NCBI GenBank assembly: GCA_025200525.1
Contig: CM045767.1
Coordinates: 9,345,273-9,409,272 of the forward strand
Reading direction: 5' to 3'
Source: Camellia lanceoleosa
Taxonomy: Eukaryota; Streptophyta; Magnoliopsida; Ericales; Theaceae
Length of the DNA: 64,000 nt
Shown here: piece by piece, positions 57,879-64,000 of the stretch
Numbering within the stretch: position 1 is the stretch's first letter
Layout: each line of letters starts with the position of its first letter
Made by a program: the position numbers and the translations under genes
Notes under the pieces: model-generated
Told to the model about the DNA's origin: nothing
The model's database searches: none
What the model saw: only the letters and a program-made list of their open reading frames with translations

Positions 57879-58301
57879 ATGCATTCATCGAAAATAGTAT
57901 GTATGCTAGTTTTCATGGCATTTGTAGCCCAGTTCAAGGTCGATGCTGGCAATGATCGACTTCGAGTGATCATAAATCCTCAAGAGCTTGTTTCAGCCGA
58001 TGGTGTTGTTACTGTATACCGTACTGTATCCGTCCCCGCCTAATTTCATTCTTTTGCTTATTTTTGCATCATTACATCTTCCATCTCTCTGCTTGGTTTC
58101 GTTTTAAGAATTTGTTTCCTGTTCTGTTGTTGTTGCTGCTGTTATAATATTTTTGTTTTGACTTGGGATTAACGATTTGATCTATTGAATTATGTGCAGC
58201 TTGTACCAGCCACTGCTTCAAGGCGTGCTGCAGATGCAACATTCAAAAAATACCACCAGTCTGTGAATTCTGCTGCCATGAAGATTGATGTCTTGTTATG
58301 A
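57879..58301 (+). CDS. Small secreted-looking peptide, two exons, function unknown
   Basis: Exon 1 starts at ATG 57879 and gives MHSSKIVCMLVFMAFVAQFK, then VDAGNDRLRVIINPQELVSA. The first 24 residues have the shape of a signal peptide (basic start, hydrophobic core, small residues near VDAG). A GT donor after ACT (58013) joins in phase to an AG acceptor before 58200. Exon 2 reads LVPATASRRAADATFKKYHQ, then SVNSAAMKIDVLL and TGA 58299-58301, giving 78 residues. A second in-phase donor at 58026 would add four residues (VYRT). If unspliced, exon 1 alone stops at 58043 after 54 residues. There are no cysteines after the signal, so it is not a defensin- or LTP-type peptide. The family is not recognised. 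Raised GC over the flanks and clean splicing phases support a real gene. Confidence 0.6.
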
Positions 58302-59149
58302 TGCTTTCTTATAAGCTTTTTTCAATGAAAAGCTCTTTATCTCAATACTTGAGGGAAAGTCATAGAAGTATTTGTAATAATGGGAATTTGGTGACTTTGT
58401 TTGAATTACAAGGTCTCTTTTTCTGTTACTAAAAAAATATTAATGTTGATATATATATACAAAATATTAAGATGTAATTGCGTGAAAATATATTAAAAGT
58501 ATATGAAAATATGTTAAATGTGTATTGAAATTTAAAATTTTTAAATTATTTAATTATTAACGAATACCTAATAGGTAGTTATTATGAGTAAGGGACTTTT
58601 AATTTTAGTTTTATATTTAATTTTATATAAATATGTATGAATAATTAAATATAATAATAAATATGACATTATGAAAATTGATATAGTAACACATAGAAAT
58701 ATGAAAGTACCTATAAGTTAAAATTAGTGAAAACATTTATTCAGAAGAGAATCAAAGAATAAAACTTATAAAATAGTTTAAAATATATATTTCATTCTCA
58801 ACTTAGAAGAAAAAATAAAACTTTCATGAGGATTTGTATAAAACTCAAGTAAATTGCTAATCCTCTTAATTGTATCTAATCAACAAATATTTTACATGAA
58901 AATTTTTTTATGACATTTTTGGATTACCTATCTAAAAATATTCTTAATTTAGCATAGTCACAATTAAAATTTTCATTAATTTGTGAACATGTAATTTACC
59001 TTTCGCTATTACAATCATATATAATGGGTATATCTTACTTTCTTATACAGATGATAAACAAATTATATGGTACATGTAATTTTTCCTAAAATTATGTGTG
59101 CATAAGACAAGAAGGTTTACTTAAATTGGAAAAAAGAAAAGAAAAAAAG
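58302..59149. other. AT-rich DNA downstream of the small peptide gene
   Basis: The probable 3' UTR runs to about 58385 (AATGAAAAG and TTTGTAATAATGG near 58326-58382). Beyond that only low-complexity AT-rich sequence is seen. Confidence 0.4.
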
Positions 59150-59421
59150 AACTCAATCTCTTAAATAAAATAGTGATGGGTCATATATTTAAAATAACTT
59201 ACAATGTTCACCATCTCTAATTAAATGGGGCTCTTGCAACAATCATTATTAGCAAATTAAAATAATACTTGAAAATTATTTTTTCATAAATGAAAATTAT
59301 ATGCTAACCATCTTTCACTTCAAAAATATACTTATACAATATATAAACCTGCATGATAAACAACTAATACCAAATATTAAATAGTGCGAAATTGGATTTC
59401 ACCAATAATAATATTATGCAC

Positions 59422-59452
<31 letters not shown>

Positions 59453-60062
59453 ATAAGGATCCATCTATAATTTTTTTAACCAATTGTACATAACATATAT
59501 TTTGACTTGAACATTACAAATTTACAAGTCATCGCCTTGATGGTTTTTACCGAAAATATCTATTAGTTTAAGTTAAAGGGAAAAAACTATGAATTCATTA
59601 GATATATAGAAGAGATATAGATTCAGGTAACCATATATTTAAAATAATTTATAACATTGACAATTTTTAATTAAAGGACAATGTTGCAACCAATGATAAT
59701 TCAAAATAATTTTGCTGTTAACTAATTAAAATAATACTTGAAAATCATTTTTTATATGTATATGGGAATCATAGGTTAGCATTTTTCACTTCATATACTT
59801 GTTCAAAACATAATGCCTCATATTAAATAGTGATTTCACCAATAATAATAGTCTTTAGTTATCACAAAAAAAATGATTTTGTGTCTTTATTGTTTATCAT
59901 TTTTTTCTATTTAAAGGATTCATAATTTTTTTAAACTAATTTTATGGTATGCAATATACATTTTGATTTGAACATTGAAATTTACAACTCACCACTCTAA
60001 TGGTTGATTAGAAGAGGACTAAAGAATTATTAGTTTAAGTGGAAAAAAAAAATGTATACATG
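59150..60062. repeat. Diverged tandem duplication of about 450 bp
   Basis: Copy 1 (about 59160-59595) and copy 2 (about 59610-60055) share, in order, CATATATTTAAAATAA, TTAAAATAATACTTGAAAAT, CACTTCA, ATTAAATAGTG, TTTCACCAATAATAATA, TATAATTTTTTTAA(C/A)C, TTGA(C/T)TTGAACATT and TATTAGTTTAAGT. A poly-T run is at 59418-59443. No coding potential. Confidence 0.7.
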
Positions 60063-60278
60063 TATATATGAGTTCACTCCTTATTGTATTTATTTTTTTT
60101 TAAAAAAAGAAAAAAGATATGCCCAAATAATTATATATAAATATAAATATTGATAAAAAGAGGGAGAATTTTACATACAATACCAGTAGTCAAGTCCAAG
60201 TTATAGCTATGAAGAAAGTAGCAATGAATAATATGACTGGATGATAGAGAGCAAAAGCAGTTTTTTGGTATAGTATAT

Positions 60279-61070
60279 GTCACACCCCACCCTAGAGTTA
60301 GCTGAAAAACTTCTCTAGATAAGATGGAAAATATAAACTTGCCACATACACTCCAAGGATAATAATAATTGATAAACAAAATCACCGGCTAGGTGTAAAG
60401 AAAATGCAAAACTTCATCCCACTACACATATGGAAAAATTAGTGCACAAAACATCAACCTAAAAAGATTTATACAAACTATATATATATATATATGTATA
60501 TTCTCTCAAAACAGACTACTCAACAAAAATCTAGACTTGGCAGTGAACGCTTATACTTCTTGCACACCTGAAACAAAAATACAATAGGAGTGTGAGCTAT
60601 CAACAAGCCCAATAAATGTACCAATTATAATAATAATTGAAAAGGGAAATAAACAACTCAAACATTTAACATTCACCAAAAAAAAAAAAAAAAAATACAC
60701 ATCTCAAGCAGGTTATATGTCAGCTCCAGGCCACCTATTGCATTTAATTAGCCTCAAGGCATTGTCCCTAGGGCAGTGAATTAATAGTCTCTAAAACAAT
60801 GTAATATAATGTCCCCTAGACAATAAGATGTAACATCTCCAAGACAATGCAAAGAATCGGCTCCAAGCCAATGAATTTGTAACATCCATTAACAGGCATC
60901 GCATAAATAATCTAGCTCGTATTGAATATGAATTTATAACACTCATCTCTGGGGCTAATGTCAAATACCACTCGCAAGATTATTTTGTAGGAGAGCTCAG
61001 AGTGCTTGTTGTTGCCTCGGCAACTAGTTTACAACACACTATTATTATTGAGAATATAATCAGTAAAAGT
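60279..61070 (+). repeat. Possible degraded gypsy LTR start
   Basis: TGTCACACCCCACCCTAGAG at 60279 is a common start of Tekay/Del-type LTRs. The following text (CACCTGAAACAAAAATACAA, TGTGAGCTATCAACAAGCCC) is in their style. No end, target duplication or partner was found, so the right limit is arbitrary. Confidence 0.3.
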
Positions 61071-61075
61071 TCATA

Positions 61076-61226
61076 GAGGTTTTTTGGCAAGCTAGTTAAA
61101 AGTTAGTTTTTAACTTTTAATTTATTTTGAATCACATTACCTCTCACATTTTCTACTCACAAAAAGACAAAAAAAGCAAAAAAAAAGTGAAAAAGCCACC
61201 TTTTAACCAACTTCCCAAATCACCCC
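61076..61226. mobile_element. Tourist-like MITE (degenerate)
   Basis: Ends GAGGTTTTTTGGCAAG and, reverse-complemented, GGGGTGATTTGGGAAG enclose 151 bp. ATA occurs on both sides (61073-61075, 61227-61229). The interior resembles the other MITEs (CACAAAAAGACAAAAAAAGC). Confidence 0.55.
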
Positions 61227-61229
61227 ATA

Positions 61230-62799
61230 ATATCACAAGGCAATGCATTAGGGTTGTCAAAGAAATCACTTTAAATAAACTAAATAGGAAGCTCAAAATC
61301 TAAGTCATTCTTCCATGACATGGCAACAGATGCAGATACAAGTTTCAGTCATTGTTTCTACTTATTTTCAAGTTATAAACATGAATTTCAGTATCTAAAA
61401 TTAATTGATTTCCACCAGCTATGTTTTCAGTTCCTAAATCACAATTTTAGCAATTAGGCACCTTGTCTAACTTCTAAACAACAAATTAACTCTTAAAAGA
61501 CTTGCTTTAGCTTTTAAAAAAATCAATTTCTAGAATTGGTAACATTTAAAAGAATTTTGAAGTGAATCAAATTCAATTTCTACATCTTGAGCACATTGCT
61601 AGTATCTAACCCCAATACTTCCCTTCTTTGACTGTCAATCTAACTTTCAATTGATAGTTTCAGTAAATTAAATAAATCAGCAAAAACAAAGTTACAAGAC
61701 TTCACCTACTTCACATATAGCATTCATTTCAATGATAGCACAACACCATAAAAGCTATGTTATTCAATTTCTCCAAAACATCTATATGCTTCATATCAAC
61801 TAGAATCATATATCATTAGATAAAAATAAGAAGTAGTTACTAATTAGTCCTATTAACTAGATTTATTTACCTACAGGTCCTAATTAATAAATTTAACACT
61901 ATAAAAATAAGAAATTGATAAATTTATCACTATAAATTTATTCATAAAAACAAAGAGACTGATAAATTTATCACTATAAATTTATTCATAAAAATAAAAG
62001 ACTGATAAATTTATCTTTATCACTTAAATAAATTTATCAATAGGACCTAATGGGTAATAAGTCTTAAAAGTAGGATCTATTGGTAGTTTACCTTAAAAAT
62101 AATTTAAGTAATCTCTAAGTCTTATTTTAGTACTCCTTTCACTGATCCTAAACTCAAATGATTAATTGAGTATAAAATTAAAAGTATATGTACATGTCGA
62201 TTATTTCGGAAAGTTTTTGCCCAAATTCCCCTTCTCCTTTTCCTTCGTCCGCTCTACTTCCTTTTTCAATATTTATTATTATTTATATTTTGTTTCCTTT
62301 TAACTCTTCCAGAACTTCTCGTAAATATTACATATTATATTTAATATTTTGTTGCCTTTATATCACCTAGCATATAAAGTGAACACTTGGAAAGACATGC
62401 AAATTTATATTCAATTATGATTTCCTCCCTTGCCATTTTATATAATCTAATTTTAGTCCCAAATAGAAATTTGGCTTATTCCATTTAGACCCACGAAATT
62501 TAACACTTTTACATTTCATTCCTTGCTAACATTTTTTTTAAAAATTTAATTAATAACTAAAATGAGATACGGTTTTCACAATGTTTGATTTAGATGGGTG
62601 CAATTATAAGAATAGAAGAAAATGTTGCTCTTGATCTTCTATTATAGCAATTTTCCATCTTCTCCGTTCTCCTCCATTAAAGCATTCTATTTTTTACATG
62701 CATGGGACCTTTGGTCTAGATTGTTAATCAAAGAAGAAAATGGAAAATGGAAGGCCATTGATTAAAGAAGACAAAGGAATACATAAGGCATAGGGTTTC
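61230..62799. other. AT-rich intergenic DNA
   Basis: No gene is seen. A short tandem repeat of 43-44 bp (TGATAAATTTATCACTATAA) has three copies starting at 61916, 61960 and 62003. A T-rich stretch lies at 62220-62345. Confidence 0.4.
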
Positions 62800-63149
62800 T
62801 GATAAGATACTAACTGTAATTGACTCAACTGCATCTCAATCTCAACAGTCCGAGCAGTTCAAGCAGTCCAAGCTGCATTAGTCAAAGCAGCTCTCTCTTG
62901 CATTTGAGCTACAGCAAAGGTCTCACAACTCATCTCCATTATCACAGTCAAAGAGAGAGTCAGCATTGATATGTCCTCTACCAAAGTCATGTGTTGCTAG
63001 CAGTTCTCAATATAATATCTGTAACAGTTGTGAAGTTTGTTAATTAGTTAGAAGTGTTTGTTAGTGAGTTAGTTAGCTAGTTGTGTATATAATCTCTTAA
63101 TCTGTTGTAATCAAAGTAAGTGAAATGAAAGATATCTTCATCTTCTACA
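62800..63149 (+). repeat. Putative 5' LTR of the second copia element
   Basis: The right end (CTTCTACA, 63149) is fixed by the PBS that follows. The left end TGATAAGATACTAACTG at 62800 is a guess from its TG start and copia-like style; TG at 62967 or 62992 would also be possible. Confidence 0.5.
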
Positions 63150-63161
63150 TGGTATCAAAGC
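63150..63161 (+). other. Primer binding site of the second copia element
   Basis: TGGTATCAAAGC directly follows the LTR end. It is the initiator-Met type with one change from the usual TGGTATCAGAGC. Confidence 0.85.
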
Positions 63162-63189
63162 ATTAGAGCTCTCACGAGCAGATTCATCC

Positions 63190-64000
63190 ATGGCAGCTCA
63201 TGCTGATTCATCCATGGCTGATCCTGTTTCTCTACCGTCTAGTCTTAATTCTCTGTTATCAAATTTTGGTTCTCTTGTCACTGTTAAACTTGACGTCGAA
63301 TTTTCTTATCTAGTGAAATGAACTTCACAATATTCTTGACGGCAAATTGTTTTTGGGCTATGTAACTGGAGCAATACCTTGTCCTTCATCCGAAATTACT
63401 GATGCCTCTGGAAAACAGTTCTCAATCCTACATATGCTCAATGGGAAGCCATTGATGCAAATCTTCTCACATGTCTAATTGCAACACTTTCTCTTTCCGT
63501 ATATTCCTCTATTCTTCATCTACAAACTTGCTCACAAGTCTGGAAAGCACTTGCACAGAGATTTACATCTGTCTCTAGATCTCATATTCATTAGTTGAAG
63601 AACAAACTTCACACCATACGTAAGCAATCTTCCTCAATTGACAGTTATCTGTCCCAAATCAAAGCAGTCTCAGATCTGTTAGCTTTGTCTGGTGCAAAGG
63701 TTAATGATGAAGACCTAATTCTTCTCACATTAAATGGCTTACCAGATGAATATGATGCATTCAAAACATCCATTCGAACTTGATCTACTTCAATGTCTAT
63801 GGAAGAACTGTGTTCTCTACTTGGATTAGAAGAAATTCATATTGAAAGTAAAATCAAGCATTCATCTAATTAAGATTTGCATGTTGCCTATTCAACAACA
63901 AAAGGTTCTTCTTCTGGTTTTGTTTTTGATACTCCATCCTCCAACTTTGGTTCAAATCCTTGCACTACACCTTTCAATAATTTTAGAGGAAGAGCTCAGC
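63190..64000 (+). pseudogene. gag: Copia gag with several stops, incomplete at the window edge
   Basis: From ATG 63190 the plus strand gives MAAHADSSMADPVSLPSSLN, then a stop after EFSYLVK. Gag-like sequence continues through further stops and at least one frame change: WEAIDANLLTCLIATLSLSV, VWKALAQRFTSVSRSHI, then 63595-63783 with KNKLHTIRKQSSSIDSYLSQ and LNGLPDEYDAFKTSIRT. This is the UBN2-type gag domain of Ale/Retrofit copia elements, which forms the particle shell. The several stops show that this copy is dead. Its end and the zinc knuckle lie outside the window. Confidence 0.8.

Larger units (their letters stand above)
62800..64000 (+). mobile_element. 5' end of a second copia element (Ale/Retrofit-like), cut by the window
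   Basis: A PBS of initiator-Met type and a copia gag follow a stretch ending in TTCTACA. The element continues beyond base 64000, so the second LTR and target duplication cannot be checked. Confidence 0.75.

Overview
The window is nuclear DNA of a flowering plant, very probably a eudicot. The evidence is spliced genes with GT..AG introns, plant-type Ty3/gypsy and Ty1/copia retrotransposons, a CACTA transposon, many Tourist-like MITEs and long AT-rich intergenic DNA. The species cannot be named from sequence. Only two genes look possibly functional: a CPBP (CAAX-protease-like) membrane protein gene at 50.5-53.0 kb and a small two-exon gene for a secreted-looking peptide at 57.9-58.3 kb. Nearly everything else is mobile DNA or its debris.

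1-20.8 kb: one giant Tat/Ogre-like LTR retrotransposon on the minus strand. The 5' LTR (16162-20828), PBS, a frameshifted gag, a 3' UTR with a 57-bp tandem array, the polypurine tract and a 3' LTR cut by the window edge (1-4012) are all visible. No pol can be found, so it is non-autonomous. A solo LTR of a related subfamily (6111-10458) sits inside it in the opposite orientation with a perfect GGGTT target duplication.

20.8-25.2 kb: MITE, solo-LTR and ACCGG-rich element remnants, then an exon of a dead major-latex-protein (MLP/Bet v 1) gene.

25.3-35.6 kb: a Tork/Tnt1-like copia element. Its polyprotein is one continuous frame broken by six stop codons, and its catalytic YVDD is YVDG. Its 3' LTR is split by a 5.55-kb CACTA element (TSD AGG) that has no visible transposase but carries exon-like, intron-separated fragments on its minus strand.

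35.6-48.7 kb: AT-rich DNA with a small non-autonomous LTR element (36935-39383), a degenerate A-rich tandem array, and a striking GC-rich foldback array (about 45.4-47.6 kb) in which eight direct units face five inverted units.

48.7-53.0 kb: the CPBP gene, with a Tourist-like MITE upstream of exon 2 and another repeat in an intron. 53-58.4 kb: a cluster of MITEs and foldback elements next to the small secreted-peptide gene. 58.4-64 kb: AT-rich DNA with a tandem duplication, a degraded LTR and, at the right edge, the 5' end of a second copia element with a broken gag.

By nesting, the order of insertion at the two largest loci is: Tat-like element before solo LTR, and copia before CACTA. Percent identities, dates and family names were not computed; where they matter the deciding comparison is stated.
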